From contig NZ_JAPZVQ010000006.1 of assembly GCF_027622945.1 (NCBI RefSeq), forward strand, positions 203,182 to 267,181: 64,000 nucleotides of DNA. The letters are read 5' to 3'. This document shows, one piece after another, positions 45,737-54,874 of the stretch. Within the stretch, counting starts at the first letter, position 1. Each line of letters begins with the position of its first letter. Below the pieces are notes generated by a model that saw nothing but the letters and a program-made list of their open reading frames with translations, did no database searches and was not told the DNA's origin. The stretch is from Glycomyces lechevalierae (GTDB lineage: Bacteria > Actinomycetota > Actinomycetes > Mycobacteriales > Micromonosporaceae). Position numbers and translations under genes: made by a program.

Positions 45737-45777
45737 ACTGATACAATGCTTCAGTTATGTCGGTACAGTATCAGATC
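45737..45777. promoter_or_regulatory. MocR promoter and operator-like repeats
   Basis: A -10 TACAAT (45743-45748) ends eight bases before the regulator's ATG, so the transcript would be leaderless. GTACTGATAC at 45736-45746 and GTACAGTATC just past the start are related repeats that MocR could bind. Confidence 0.5.
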
Positions 45778-47067
45778 ACCGGATCGGCGGCAACCGAGAT
45801 CGCCGCCAGCATCGAGTCCGGCGTGCGCTCGGGGCAGCTCGCGCCCGGCCGCACCCTGCCTCCCGTCCGCAAGCTCGCCGCGGACCTCGGCGTCGCCCCC
45901 GGCACCGTCGCCTCCGCCTACCGGCGCCTGCGCGAACGCGGCGTGGTGGAGACCGGCGGCCGCGCCGGCACCTTCATCCGGCAGCGCTCCGCCTTCACCC
46001 CCGCCGGAACCCTCACGGTCCCTTCGGGAGTGCTCGACCTCGTCTCGGGCGAACCCGACCCCGACCTGCTGCCCGACCTCGCCTCCCTCATGCCGCGCGT
46101 CGAGATCTCGCCCGGCAACTACCGCGACGGCGGCCCCTGCCCCGACCTGCTCGACCTCGCCCGCGACCGCTTCGCCGCCGACGGCGTGCACGGCGATCTC
46201 ACCGTCACCTCCGGCGCACTCGACGCATTCGAACGCGGCCTCGCCGCCCGGCTCGAACCCGGCGACACCATCGCCGTCGAGGAGCCCACCTGGTCGAACG
46301 GCCGGGACCTGCTGCTCTCGGCCGGATACCAGGTCACGCCCGTCGCGATCGACGGTGAAGGCCCGCTGCCCGACGAGCTCGCCGCGGCGCTCGCCGCCGG
46401 CGCGAAAGCGTTCATCCTCACCTCGCGCGGCCAGAACCCCACGGGCGCAGCGGTGTCCGCCGAGCGCGCCGCCGCGCTCCGCGAGGTCATCGCCCGCCAC
46501 CCGGGCGTCTTCGTCATCGAGGACGACCACTGGGCGGAGCTCTCGCAGCTCCCGCTGCACTTCGTGGCCGACGCCGCCGAGCGCTGGATGTTCGTGCGCT
46601 CCGCGTCGAAGCCCTACGGCCCCAACCTGCGCTGCGCGCTCGTCGCCGCCGATCCGGAGACGAAGGCCCGTATCCAGGGACGCATGCAGATGGGCCACGG
46701 CTGGGTCTCGCGCATCCTGCAGCACTTCGTGATCGCCGCCTGGACCGACGACGCCGTGGAGGCGCAGGTCGCCCACGCGGGCCGCGTCTACGCCGAACGT
46801 CAAGCGGCCCTTCGCGAAGCGCTCGCCGACCGCGGCATCGACGTGTGGGGCCGCTCCGGGCTCAACGTATGGGTCCCGGTCGCGGACGAGACCGCCGCCG
46901 TGGTGGCCCTGCGCGACGCCGGGTTCGCCGTCGCGCCCGGCCGCGCCTACTCCTTCCACGGCCACCAGGGCATCCGCGTGAGCACCTCCCGGCTCGACCC
47001 GAAGCTCGCCGGGGCGGTGGCCGACGCCATCGCCCAGGCGTCAGGACCGGCGGCACCGCCGATCTGA
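45757..47067 (+). CDS. MocR/PdxR-like transcriptional regulator
   Basis: A 436-residue fusion of a GntR winged helix (about 10-70: AASIESGVRSGQLAPGRTLPPVRKLAADLGVAPGTVASAYRRLRE) and a fold-type I aminotransferase domain. The PLP lysine is in RSASKPYGPNLR. MocR proteins sense PLP or an amine and regulate neighbouring genes. It is divergent from a PNPOx-like gene and precedes an MFS gene by about 50 bases. The start ATG 45757 gives a near-leaderless mRNA. Confidence 0.9.
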   Translation: MSVQYQITGSAATEIAASIESGVRSGQLAPGRTLPPVRKLAADLGVAPGTVASAYRRLRERGVVETGGRAGTFIRQRSAFTPAGTLTVPSGVLDLVSGEPDPDLLPDLASLMPRVEISPGNYRDGGPCPDLLDLARDRFAADGVHGDLTVTSGALDAFERGLAARLEPGDTIAVEEPTWSNGRDLLLSAGYQVTPVAIDGEGPLPDELAAALAAGAKAFILTSRGQNPTGAAVSAERAAALREVIARHPGVFVIEDDHWAELSQLPLHFVADAAERWMFVRSASKPYGPNLRCALVAADPETKARIQGRMQMGHGWVSRILQHFVIAAWTDDAVEAQVAHAGRVYAERQAALREALADRGIDVWGRSGLNVWVPVADETAAVVALRDAGFAVAPGRAYSFHGHQGIRVSTSRLDPKLAGAVADAIAQASGPAAPPI

Positions 47068-47118
47068 CCGGCCGGACCCCACTGATCCGGCCGACAACTC
47101 CAGAAAGGACCGACCCTC

Positions 47119-48417
47119 GTGACCAGCACCCTCCCCGAAGACGCCCCGCCAGACCGCACCGTCCCCGACACCGCTCCCCTCCAGAAGCGCGTCCTGCGCA
47201 CGCTCTTCATGACCCAGATCCTCGGCGGCCTCGCCGTCGGCATCGGCATCGCCGTGGGCGCCCTGCTCGTCGAGGAGATGACGGGCTCGGCGACGTTCAC
47301 CGGGCTCGCCCAGAGCCTCTTCGTGGGCGGCTCGGCGCTCGTCGTCGTCCCGGCCGTGCGCATCACCGAGCGGTTCGGCCGCCGCGGCGGCCTCGCCTTC
47401 GGCTACGGCTGCGCGGTCATCGGCACGCTCATCGTCGCCTCCGCGATCCACCTCGAGAACGCCGTCCTCGCGGTCGTCGGCTACTTCCTGCTCGGCGCGG
47501 CCTCCTTCGCCGGGCTCCAGTCGCGGTACGCCGCAGCGGACCTCGCCCCGGTCGCGCGGCGCGGCTCGCACCTGGCGCTCATCGTGTGGGCCACCACGAT
47601 CGGCTCGGTCGCGGGCCCGTCCCTCGCCGGGCTCGCCGAGCGGGTCTGGACGGGCTGGTTCGGCGGCCCCGCGTACGTCGGCTCGATGGCCGCCATCGGC
47701 GTCCTCTGCCTGATCACGGCCGCGGTGATCCTCGTGTTCCTGCGCCCCGACCCGCTCCTCACGGCCCGCGAGATCAGCGGTGAGACGGACGCGCCGAAGC
47801 GCTCGATCGCGGACGGCTACCGCACCGCGAAGGCCAACCCGGCCGTGCGCACCGGCGTGATCGCGGCTGCCTTGGGCCACTTCGTGATGGTCGGCGTCAT
47901 GGCCATGACGGCCGTGCACATCAAGCACGGCATGGCCGACCCGGAGGAAGCCCTCAGCGTCGTCGGCGTCATCCTCGGCCTGCACATCGGCGGCATGTAC
48001 GCGTTCGCGCCGATCATCGGCCGCCTCGTCGACAAGTACGGCGCGCGCCCGATCCTCATCGCGGGCACCGCGGTCCTCGTCGCCGCGTGCGCGGTCTCCG
48101 GCTCCTCGCCCGCGAGCGACCACGTGCGGCTCTCGGTCGGCCTGGTCCTGCTCGGCCTCGGCTGGTCGGCCATGACCGTCGGCTCGGCCGCGCTCGTCAC
48201 GAGCGCCATCACGCCCGCCGAACGCCCCTCTACGCAAGGCTTCTCGGACCTGATCATGGGCCTCGCCGCGATGGCCGCCGGGCTCGCCTCAGGGCCGATC
48301 GTCGAATACGCCAGCTACGGCATGCTCTGCGTCTTCTGCGCCGTCGTCGCCCTGCTCGTGTTCCCGTTCCTGATGGGTCGGCTGACCGGCCCGAAGCCGG
48401 TCGAAGAAGCCGCCTGA
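47119..48417 (+). CDS. MFS transporter
   Basis: A 432-residue 12-TM transporter. The first-loop motif RITERFGRRGGL and the second-half equivalent GRLVDKYGARP mark the two MFS halves. GTG 47119 with AGAAAGGA upstream. It is probably co-expressed with the MocR regulator; the substrate is unknown. A siderophore exporter role is possible given the operon to the right, but the SDR and the reverse strand separate them. Confidence 0.85.
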   Translation: MTSTLPEDAPPDRTVPDTAPLQKRVLRTLFMTQILGGLAVGIGIAVGALLVEEMTGSATFTGLAQSLFVGGSALVVVPAVRITERFGRRGGLAFGYGCAVIGTLIVASAIHLENAVLAVVGYFLLGAASFAGLQSRYAAADLAPVARRGSHLALIVWATTIGSVAGPSLAGLAERVWTGWFGGPAYVGSMAAIGVLCLITAAVILVFLRPDPLLTAREISGETDAPKRSIADGYRTAKANPAVRTGVIAAALGHFVMVGVMAMTAVHIKHGMADPEEALSVVGVILGLHIGGMYAFAPIIGRLVDKYGARPILIAGTAVLVAACAVSGSSPASDHVRLSVGLVLLGLGWSAMTVGSAALVTSAITPAERPSTQGFSDLIMGLAAMAAGLASGPIVEYASYGMLCVFCAVVALLVFPFLMGRLTGPKPVEEAA

Positions 48418-48424
48418 CCGCCGT

Positions 48425-49201
48425 CTAGTAGCCGTACGCGCTGGGCGCGTTCTGGCCGCCGTCGACCGGGATGACCGCGCCGTTGATCGCCTTCGCCTTG
48501 TCCGACAAGAGGAAGGCGATCACCTCGGCCACGTCGCGCGGGTCGAGGAGCTCCCGGTTCGGGAACTCCTCGAGGAACGCCTCGTAGCGCCCCGGGTCGG
48601 CCACGCGCAGGCGGTCCCAGTTGCGGTCGGGGATGAGCATCGAGCCGGGCGCGACGGCGTTGACGCGCACGCCGCTCGGGCCCAGCTCGCGGCCCAGCAC
48701 CGTGGCGGCGTGATTGAGCGCGGCCTTCGTCGAGCCGTACGCGAGGCCGGGGGAGGGCTTGGAGCCGGAGATCGAGGAGACCAGGACCGCCGAGCCGCCG
48801 GTCCGTCGCAGTTGCGACAGGGCCGCCTTGAGCGCGGTCATCGCGCTGGTCACGTTGACGCTCAAGGAGTACGCCCAGTCGGCGGGCTCGGTGTCGACGA
48901 TGCTGCGGCCCCGCGAGCCGCCCACGTTCGCGACGACGCCTTTGAGGTCGCCGAGGCGGCGCTGGGCCTCGTGCACGAACTCGATCATCAGCTCGGTGTC
49001 GTTCACGTCGAGCGCCCTGGTGGCGACCGGGACGTCGAACTCGGCGCGCAGCTTCTCGGCGAACTCGTTGAGCGGGGCGGCGTTGCGGGCGCAGAGCGCG
49101 AGCGGCACGCCTTCGGCGGCGAGCACCGAGGCCGTGGCCATGCCCAGGCCGTGGCTGGCACCCGTGATGAGAACAGGGCTATTCAGATGCATGTTGTACA
49201 T
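48425..49201 (-). CDS. short-chain dehydrogenase/reductase
   Basis: A 258-residue classical SDR. TGASHGLG binds the dinucleotide, ANVGG (the NNAG equivalent) follows, catalytic Ser in VLVSSISG and YGSTK give the triad, with a C-terminal PVDGGQNAPSAYGY. ATG 49201; the ATG nine bases inside is also possible. Downstream of the siderophore operon on the same strand, separated by a hairpin. The substrate is unknown. Confidence 0.88.
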   Translation of the reverse strand: MYNMHLNSPVLITGASHGLGMATASVLAAEGVPLALCARNAAPLNEFAEKLRAEFDVPVATRALDVNDTELMIEFVHEAQRRLGDLKGVVANVGGSRGRSIVDTEPADWAYSLSVNVTSAMTALKAALSQLRRTGGSAVLVSSISGSKPSPGLAYGSTKAALNHAATVLGRELGPSGVRVNAVAPGSMLIPDRNWDRLRVADPGRYEAFLEEFPNRELLDPRDVAEVIAFLLSDKAKAINGAVIPVDGGQNAPSAYGY

Positions 49202-49251
49202 AATGGCTCGCCCCGTCTCGTCCCCGCACCCGCCGGGTGGCGGGGTTCGGC

Positions 49252-49277
49252 GGGGCCGGCCCTCGCCGGCCGGCCCC
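49252..49277 (-). terminator. terminator of the siderophore operon
   Basis: GGGGCCGGC pairs with GCCGGCCCC across eight bases, just beyond the synthetase stop in its direction of transcription. Confidence 0.65.
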
Positions 49278-49286
49278 GGGTCCGGA

Positions 49287-51146
49287 TCAGCGCCAGGCGG
49301 CCAGGGGGTTGTCGAGCCTGCCGGCGTAGATCAGGCTCTCCTCCTGGTTCTCGAGGTCGACCATCTGCAGGTTGTTCTTGAGCTGCAAGCGGTTCAGGCA
49401 TGAGAGCGTGAAGCCGTCCTCGAACAGCGGGAACCGCGCGAACGCCTCGGCCAGCTCGGGGTGGGCGGCCTGGTAGTCCTTCAGCGACTCGGCGGCCACG
49501 CGCCAGAACTCGTCCTCGCTGAGCACGCCGTCGAGGTGCAGGTGCCCGGCGAGGAACCGCAGGAAACAGTCCACGACGTCGGTGAGGATCGACAGGGCCC
49601 GCACGTCGTCGGGCACCTCGGCGCGGATGCGGCCGATCGCCTCGGGCACCGGCGTCGTCGCTTCGAGGACCGCGCACTCCTCGCCGATGTCCTTGAAGAA
49701 CACGCGCTCGACGGCGCCGTCCTTGAGCACCAGGATCACGTTCTCGCCGTGGGGCATGAACACCAGGCCGTACCGGTACAGGCAGTGCGCGACGGGCACC
49801 AGGTACGCGTCGAGGTAGCCGCGCAGCCAGTCGGCCGGACGCAGGCCCGAGCGGCGGATGAGCGCGGACGCGAGCGGCTTCCCGTCACCGTCCACATGCA
49901 GCAGCGAGGCCATGGTCGCGACCTGCTCGCCCTTGGCCAGCTTCGGGATCGGGCTCTCGCGCCACAGCGCGGCGAGCATCTTCCGGTACGGCGAGCCCTT
50001 CGGCGCGCCGGCGGTGTAGGCCGGGTGCCGGTAGCCGACGGCCGCGCGCTCGCGCAGGACCGTCGCGCCGTGCCGCTTCAGGGTCGGGTCGCCGTGCACG
50101 AGGTCGGCCACGAAGTCGCTGATCGCGGGCGTGACCTCCATGTACTCGGTCGAGAGGCCGCGCATGAAGCCCATGTTGAGCACCGAGAGCGCGGTCTTCA
50201 CGTAGTCGGCCTCGGGCCGGGAGCGGTTGAAGAACGTGCGGATCGACTGCTGCGCCTGGAACTCGTCGTGCCCCTCGCCCAGCGGGATGAGCCGCCCGGC
50301 GGCGATCTCGGGCGCGAAGGTCACCGAGATCTTGTTGCGCCACTGCCACGGGTGCACCGGGATCAGGAAGACGTCCTCATAGGAGAGTCCGCGGTCGGTG
50401 AGCATGGACGCGAAGTACTCGCGCGAGTCCGCGTCGAGCTGCGTCTCCAGCAGCCACGCGAAGTCGAGTTCCGGTGCGGCCGCGAACATCGCGTGCTCGC
50501 GCCGCGCCGCCAGCCACATGAGCCGCACGCCCGCGCCGGTCTCGGGCGCGTACGCCCGGTAGTCCTCGGAGGTGAACCCGAGCCGGCCGGACCCGGCCAC
50601 GAAGCACGGGTGCCCGCCGGTCATGCCCGCCTCGATCGCCTGGAACCCCTCGTCCACGAGCGCCGCCGCACTCGGCAGGCCCTCGCCGAGCTGGTACGCC
50701 CCGCGGTTCACCGTGGCGGCGACCTCCTCGAGGTACACCGGCAGCACCGCGTCGCTCAAACCGAGCTCGCCCCTGAACGCCAGGAAGAACGCGGCCGCGT
50801 CCAGCTCCAGCTCGACAGTGCTTCCTTCAACTGCGGTGCTTCCTTCAACGGTGCTTCCTTCAACTGCGGTGCTTCCTTCAACGGTGCCTCCTTCAACTGC
50901 GGTGCCTCCTTCAACAGCGGTGCCGTCGGTGCGCTCGATCGACGCGGGGTCGACCACCCAGTGGTCGAGCTTGAAGCGGTGCGCGGCGAACCGGTACCGC
51001 TCCGCGCCGGCCGCGAGCGCGTACCGCTCGCCGTCCTTGACGGGCACCAGCAGCCGCTCGTGGGCGAACTCGCCGATGGCCTTGGCCAGCAGGTTCCTGG
51101 TGGCCTGCTGCCACAGGTCCGGGGTGAGGTGGTCGATGGCGCTCAC
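49287..51146 (-). CDS. desD: NIS siderophore synthetase (IucA/IucC family, DesD-like)
   Basis: A 619-residue NRPS-independent siderophore synthetase that, in DesD, oligomerises and cyclises N-hydroxy-N-succinyl diamines. Core motifs include MTGGHPCFVAGSGRLGF, VFLIPVHPWQW, STEYMEVTPAI, YGLVFMPHGENVI and a ferric reductase-like C-terminal domain (VDCFLRFLAGHLHLDGVL). A run of EGSTV/EGSTAV repeats interrupts residues 75-110. The start is GTG 51146 with a GTGA overlap with desC. Last gene of the operon. Confidence 0.92.
   Translation of the reverse strand: MSAIDHLTPDLWQQATRNLLAKAIGEFAHERLLVPVKDGERYALAAGAERYRFAAHRFKLDHWVVDPASIERTDGTAVEGGTAVEGGTVEGSTAVEGSTVEGSTAVEGSTVELELDAAAFFLAFRGELGLSDAVLPVYLEEVAATVNRGAYQLGEGLPSAAALVDEGFQAIEAGMTGGHPCFVAGSGRLGFTSEDYRAYAPETGAGVRLMWLAARREHAMFAAAPELDFAWLLETQLDADSREYFASMLTDRGLSYEDVFLIPVHPWQWRNKISVTFAPEIAAGRLIPLGEGHDEFQAQQSIRTFFNRSRPEADYVKTALSVLNMGFMRGLSTEYMEVTPAISDFVADLVHGDPTLKRHGATVLRERAAVGYRHPAYTAGAPKGSPYRKMLAALWRESPIPKLAKGEQVATMASLLHVDGDGKPLASALIRRSGLRPADWLRGYLDAYLVPVAHCLYRYGLVFMPHGENVILVLKDGAVERVFFKDIGEECAVLEATTPVPEAIGRIRAEVPDDVRALSILTDVVDCFLRFLAGHLHLDGVLSEDEFWRVAAESLKDYQAAHPELAEAFARFPLFEDGFTLSCLNRLQLKNNLQMVDLENQEESLIYAGRLDNPLAAWR
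50815..50924. repeat. in-frame minisatellite in the synthetase gene
   Basis: Alternating 15- and 18-base units (for example ACGGTGCTTCCTTCA and ACTGCGGTGCTTCCTTCA) form three copies of a 33-base period, encoding GTAVEG/GSTVEG runs. All units are multiples of three, so copy-number change keeps the frame. Confidence 0.93.
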
Positions 51147-51727
51147 GCGTGCACTCCTCTCGCGGCGGACCGCTCGAAATCGATTCGGGTGCAGAAGCTC
51201 AACAGCGCCTGCTTGTCCTTGAGGTCCACGCTTCGCTCGGGCTTGAAGCCCACGAACTCGTTGAGGCGGTGGATGGCCTCGTTGCCCACGTCCGGCTCCA
51301 CGACGACCCGCTGCGCACCGAACCCGTCGAACAGCAGGTGCATCACGGTGTCCATGACGCCCTTGGTGAATCCGGGGATCGGCTGCTCCGCGGGCGCGGT
51401 CAGCACGTGCATGCCGACATCGCCCGGCGCCGGGTCGTACACGCCCGCGAGTTCCGTCCCGGCCGGGTCGTACACCTCGACGAGGAACCGCGCCCGGTAG
51501 TGGTAGAGCCCCATGTACGCGAAGTGGCGCGGGTTCGCCTCGATCTCCTCGTGCTCGGCGAGCACGTCCGCGACCGAGGCCTCCTGCATCATCCAGTACT
51601 TCGCCTTCGGGTGCGTCACCCACTCGTGCAGCAGCGGCGAGTCCGTGGGCGGGTCGACCGGGCGCAGGCCGAAGTCGCCCAGCTCGGGGTGCAGGTAGTA
51701 GAAGCTCGTGGGCGGCTGCGGACTCAT
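51143..51727 (-). CDS. desC: GNAT-family acyltransferase of siderophore synthesis (DesC-like)
   Basis: A 194-residue acyltransferase ([71 protein letters not shown]). In the des pathway it acylates N-hydroxycadaverine with succinyl- or acetyl-CoA. It lies between the monooxygenase (TGATG overlap) and the synthetase (GTGA overlap). ATG 51727. Confidence 0.9.
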   Translation of the reverse strand: MSPQPPTSFYYLHPELGDFGLRPVDPPTDSPLLHEWVTHPKAKYWMMQEASVADVLAEHEEIEANPRHFAYMGLYHYRARFLVEVYDPAGTELAGVYDPAPGDVGMHVLTAPAEQPIPGFTKGVMDTVMHLLFDGFGAQRVVVEPDVGNEAIHRLNEFVGFKPERSVDLKDKQALLSFCTRIDFERSAARGVHA

Positions 51728-53025
51728 CACTCCGGTGCTCCGAATTCCTGGAAGCCGATGCGGCGCTCGATGGGGTAGACCTCCCGGCCGGTCAGCGACC
51801 GGATGATCCAGGAGTTGCGGTAGGCGGCCATGCCGAGGTCGGGCGAGACGAACCCGTGCGTGGCGAGTTCGGCGTTCTGGACGAAGACCTCCCCTTCGCC
51901 CGCGGCGTCGACGCTGTAGTCGCGGCGGGCCTCCAGGCGTCCGGTCGCGTCGAAGCGCAGCCGGTCGCGGACCTCGTCCATGAAGTCGGGGACCCGGTAA
52001 CTGTAGCCGGTCGCCAGGACCAGGCCCTCGGTCTGGAGCTCGAACGAGCGGTCCTGCTCGTGCTGGCGCACGGAGAGCCGCACGCTCCCGCACCCCGCCG
52101 CCTTCTCCACGGTGCAGTTGGTGAACAGCCGCGTCGGCACGGACCCGCGCTCGAACCGCTTCTGGTACAGGAGGTCGAAGATCTCGTTGATGAGCTCGGC
52201 GTTGATGCCCTTGTACAGGTTCTTGTGCTCGGCGTTCAACTCGTCGCGCTTCGCCGAAGGCAGCCCGTGGAAGTAGTCCACGTACTCCGGGCTCGTCATC
52301 TCCAGGGTCAGCTTCGTGTACTCGAGCGGGAAGAACCGGGGCGAACGGGTGACCCAGTTGAGCTCGTACCCGCCCTCCTCGATGTCGCCCAGGAGGTCCC
52401 GGTAGATCTCGGCGGCGCTCTGCCCGCTGCCCACCACCGTGATCGACCCGCACTCCCGCAGCCGCTCCCGGTGCTCCAGATAGGCGGAAGCGTGGCACAC
52501 GGTCGGGCTCTCCAGCTCCCGGCACGCCGGCGGAATCCAAGGGGGCGTGCCGGTCCCGAGCACGAGCCGGCGCGCGTAGTCCGTCGCGGCCCCGCCCGGG
52601 CCCTCCGAGCGGACCGCGTACACGCCGTCCTCCCACGCGACCGAGACGACGTTCCGCTCGAAGCGCAGGTTGTCCAGCTTCTCGGCCGCCCAGCGCAGGT
52701 AGTCCTGGAACTCGGTGCGCAACTGGAAGAACGACTCGCGGATGTAGAACGGGTAGATCCGCCCGCTCTCCTTGAGGTAGTTCAGGAACGAGTACGCCGA
52801 GGTCGGATCCGCGAGGGTCACGAGGTCGGCCATGAACGGCACCTGCATGGTCGTGCCCTCGATGAGCATCCCCGGGTGCCAGTCCACGTTCGGCTTGCGC
52901 TCCAGGAAGATCCCGTCGAGATCCTCGATCGGCGCGGTCAACGCGGCGAGCCCGAGATTGAACGGCCCCAACCCGATCCCGATGAAGTCGTGAATCACAG
53001 TGCCGCTTGGTTCGATGGAGCTCAC
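51727..53025 (-). CDS. desB: lysine/ornithine or diamine N-monooxygenase (DesB-like)
   Basis: A 432-residue flavin N-hydroxylating monooxygenase. FAD site [44 protein letters not shown] site [14 protein letters not shown] and the C-terminal [10 protein letters not shown]. In the des pathway it hydroxylates cadaverine. Its stop overlaps desC by one base and its start overlaps desA's stop (ATGA), so the four genes are translationally coupled. Confidence 0.93.
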   Translation of the reverse strand: MSSIEPSGTVIHDFIGIGLGPFNLGLAALTAPIEDLDGIFLERKPNVDWHPGMLIEGTTMQVPFMADLVTLADPTSAYSFLNYLKESGRIYPFYIRESFFQLRTEFQDYLRWAAEKLDNLRFERNVVSVAWEDGVYAVRSEGPGGAATDYARRLVLGTGTPPWIPPACRELESPTVCHASAYLEHRERLRECGSITVVGSGQSAAEIYRDLLGDIEEGGYELNWVTRSPRFFPLEYTKLTLEMTSPEYVDYFHGLPSAKRDELNAEHKNLYKGINAELINEIFDLLYQKRFERGSVPTRLFTNCTVEKAAGCGSVRLSVRQHEQDRSFELQTEGLVLATGYSYRVPDFMDEVRDRLRFDATGRLEARRDYSVDAAGEGEVFVQNAELATHGFVSPDLGMAAYRNSWIIRSLTGREVYPIERRIGFQEFGAPE

Positions 53026-54524
53026 GCCGCCTCCTGCGCCTTCTTGCCGTGGCGCGCCAGCGCCTCGAGCACCGGCACGATGTGCGCGAGCGTCGTCTCC
53101 GGGTTCAGCAGCGTCAGCTTCAACGCCGTCCGCCCCTCCACCTTCGTCGCCGCGACCATGCCCTCACCGGAGGCCGCGAGCGCCTCGCGCGCCCGCCGGT
53201 GCGTGTCGTCGTCCGCCCCGGCGAGCCGGAACAGCACCGTCGAGAGCTGCGAGGGCGGCGCGGCCACCTCGAAGCGCGGGTCCGAGGCCAGCCAGTCCCA
53301 GGTCTGGTCCGCGAGCGCGCACACCCGGTCGAACATCGCGCCCAGCGCGTCAGGTCCCAAGGTGCGCAGGGTCATCCACAACTTCAACGCGTCGAAGCGG
53401 CGCGTCGTCTGGAGGCTCTTGTCCACCTGGTTCGGGAACACCGCCTCGGCCGGGTTGAGGTAGTCGGCGTGGTGCGTGACGTGCCGCAGCGAGGCCCGGT
53501 CGCGCACGATGAGCGCCGAGGAGCTGACCGGCTGGAAGAACGACTTGTGGTAGTCCACAGTGACCGAATCGGCGTGCTCGATGCCGCCCAGCAGCCCGCG
53601 GTGCCGCTGCGAGACGAGGATCCCGCACCCGTACGCCGCGTCCACGTGGAACCAGACCCGGTGCGCCGCAATGACCTCCGCGATCGGCCCCAGCGGGTCC
53701 ACGGACCCGAAGTCGGTCGTCCCGGCGGTCGCGACCACCGCGGCCGGCACGAGCCGCTGCTCCCGGCACGTCTCGATCGCCGCGTCGAGCGCCGCCGGAT
53801 TCATGCGGAACCAGTCGTCCGCGGGCACCGTGACCACGGCCTCCTCCCCGAGGCCGAGCAGCCGGGCCGCCTTGACGACGCTGAAGTGCGAGTGCGGCGA
53901 GGCGAACAGCCGCAGCCGGGGGAGCACCTCGACCCCGCGCAGCGGCGTGCCCACCTCCAGCCGGTGCTTCAGCAGCACCTGCTCGACGGCCTCGTCCCGC
54001 GCCAGTAGCAGCGCCTGCAGATTCGACTGCGTCCCACCGGAAGTGAAGATCCCGTCCGCGTCCGGCCCGAGCCCGATCCGCCGCGCGGTCCAGTCGATGA
54101 GCCGCTGCTCGATGAACGTCCCGCCCGCGCTCTGGTCCCACGTGTCGACCGAGGTGTTGACGGCGGCCAGCACGGTCTCGGCGGCCACGGCCGGCAGCGC
54201 GACCGGGCAGTTCAGGTGCGCGAGGTACCGCGGGTGGTGGAACCAGACCGCGTCCTTCAGATACAGCTCGCCGATCTCGTCGAACGCGTCCTCGAAGGAC
54301 GCCAGCGGCCGGTCGAGATCGACCGCGGCGATGGCCGGACCGAGGTCCGCGGGGGCCGCGCCGGTCCAGGGCCGGTCGACGGCGGCGAACCGGTCGGCAA
54401 GGCGGCCTGCGACATCGGTGATCATGCCGCGGTAGGCGGCGGCCGAGTCGCGGCCCAGGAGGGCCGGCGGGCCGGCGCTGGCGAGTGGCGCGGGAGCCGG
54501 ACGGAGGTCGGCGCTTGTCAGCAC
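53022..54524 (-). CDS. desA: PLP-dependent lysine decarboxylase (DesA-like)
   Basis: A 500-residue group II decarboxylase. The PLP-binding lysine is in [11 protein letters not shown], and [19 protein letters not shown] and [10 protein letters not shown] are the family blocks. In desferrioxamine synthesis it makes cadaverine from lysine. GTG 54524 with AAAGGA upstream. It is the first gene of desABCD; the order and coupling match the des operon. L-2,4-diaminobutyrate decarboxylase is the alternative name in databases. Confidence 0.9.
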   Translation of the reverse strand: MLTSADLRPAPAPLASAGPPALLGRDSAAAYRGMITDVAGRLADRFAAVDRPWTGAAPADLGPAIAAVDLDRPLASFEDAFDEIGELYLKDAVWFHHPRYLAHLNCPVALPAVAAETVLAAVNTSVDTWDQSAGGTFIEQRLIDWTARRIGLGPDADGIFTSGGTQSNLQALLLARDEAVEQVLLKHRLEVGTPLRGVEVLPRLRLFASPHSHFSVVKAARLLGLGEEAVVTVPADDWFRMNPAALDAAIETCREQRLVPAAVVATAGTTDFGSVDPLGPIAEVIAAHRVWFHVDAAYGCGILVSQRHRGLLGGIEHADSVTVDYHKSFFQPVSSSALIVRDRASLRHVTHHADYLNPAEAVFPNQVDKSLQTTRRFDALKLWMTLRTLGPDALGAMFDRVCALADQTWDWLASDPRFEVAAPPSQLSTVLFRLAGADDDTHRRAREALAASGEGMVAATKVEGRTALKLTLLNPETTLAHIVPVLEALARHGKKAQEAA

Positions 54525-54571
54525 GGAGGGTCCTTTCGCGTGGACGGTCTCGGAGGGAAGCCGGGGAACGT

Positions 54572-54590
54572 GTAGGTTAGGCTAACCTAA
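54572..54590. promoter_or_regulatory. iron box (IdeR/DmdR/DtxR operator)
   Basis: GTAGGTTAGGCTAACCTAA matches the 19-base consensus TTAGGTTAGGCTAACCTAA at 18 of 19 positions. It lies 48 bases before the desA start, so iron-loaded regulator should silence the siderophore operon. Confidence 0.93.
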
Positions 54591-54710
54591 ATCACGATCG
54601 CGCAGAAGGGGTCATCCCGAATGGTGACGTTCTCCACGAATTCTTGCGGAATCATCCGCGATAAGGCATTTGCGAAGGGCGCACGCCCTCAATGAAGTCC
54701 ATTGTGGAAT

Positions 54711-54756
54711 GAAAAAAGGCACTGCGTCCCGATCGAATCGATCGGGTGCAGTGCCT
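54711..54756 (-). terminator. intrinsic terminator of the DUF885 gene
   Basis: Read leftward: AGGCACTGC ... GCAGTGCCT outer stem with an inner CCCGATCGA/TCGATCGGG stem, then TTTTTTC. One of the few canonical U-tract terminators in the window. Confidence 0.9.
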
Positions 54757-54874
54757 GAAAGCAAGAGTTGCGGCGGCGCCCGGGGGGAGCCACCGCCGCG
54801 CTCATACATCGTGCAGGACGGGGCCTGAACTGTCTGTCACCAATCCGACAACCGTGCGTCAGCTCCCGAAACGC

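Larger units (their letters stand above)
54525..54874. other. 350-base divergent-free spacer with iron box and terminator
   Basis: It holds the iron box for desA and the terminator of the DUF885 gene. The intervening 54591-54716 is less GC-rich (AAAAAA, TTTGCG, CACGAATTCTTGCGGAATC), with no ORF or RNA I can support. Confidence 0.6.

Noticed and set aside
48721..49403. Overlapping rightward frames at 48.7-49.4 kb
   Set aside because: They are shadows of the SDR gene and the start of the synthetase region.
54612..54809. A small leftward ORF in the des/DUF885 spacer
   Set aside because: It runs through a strong terminator and has no ribosome site.
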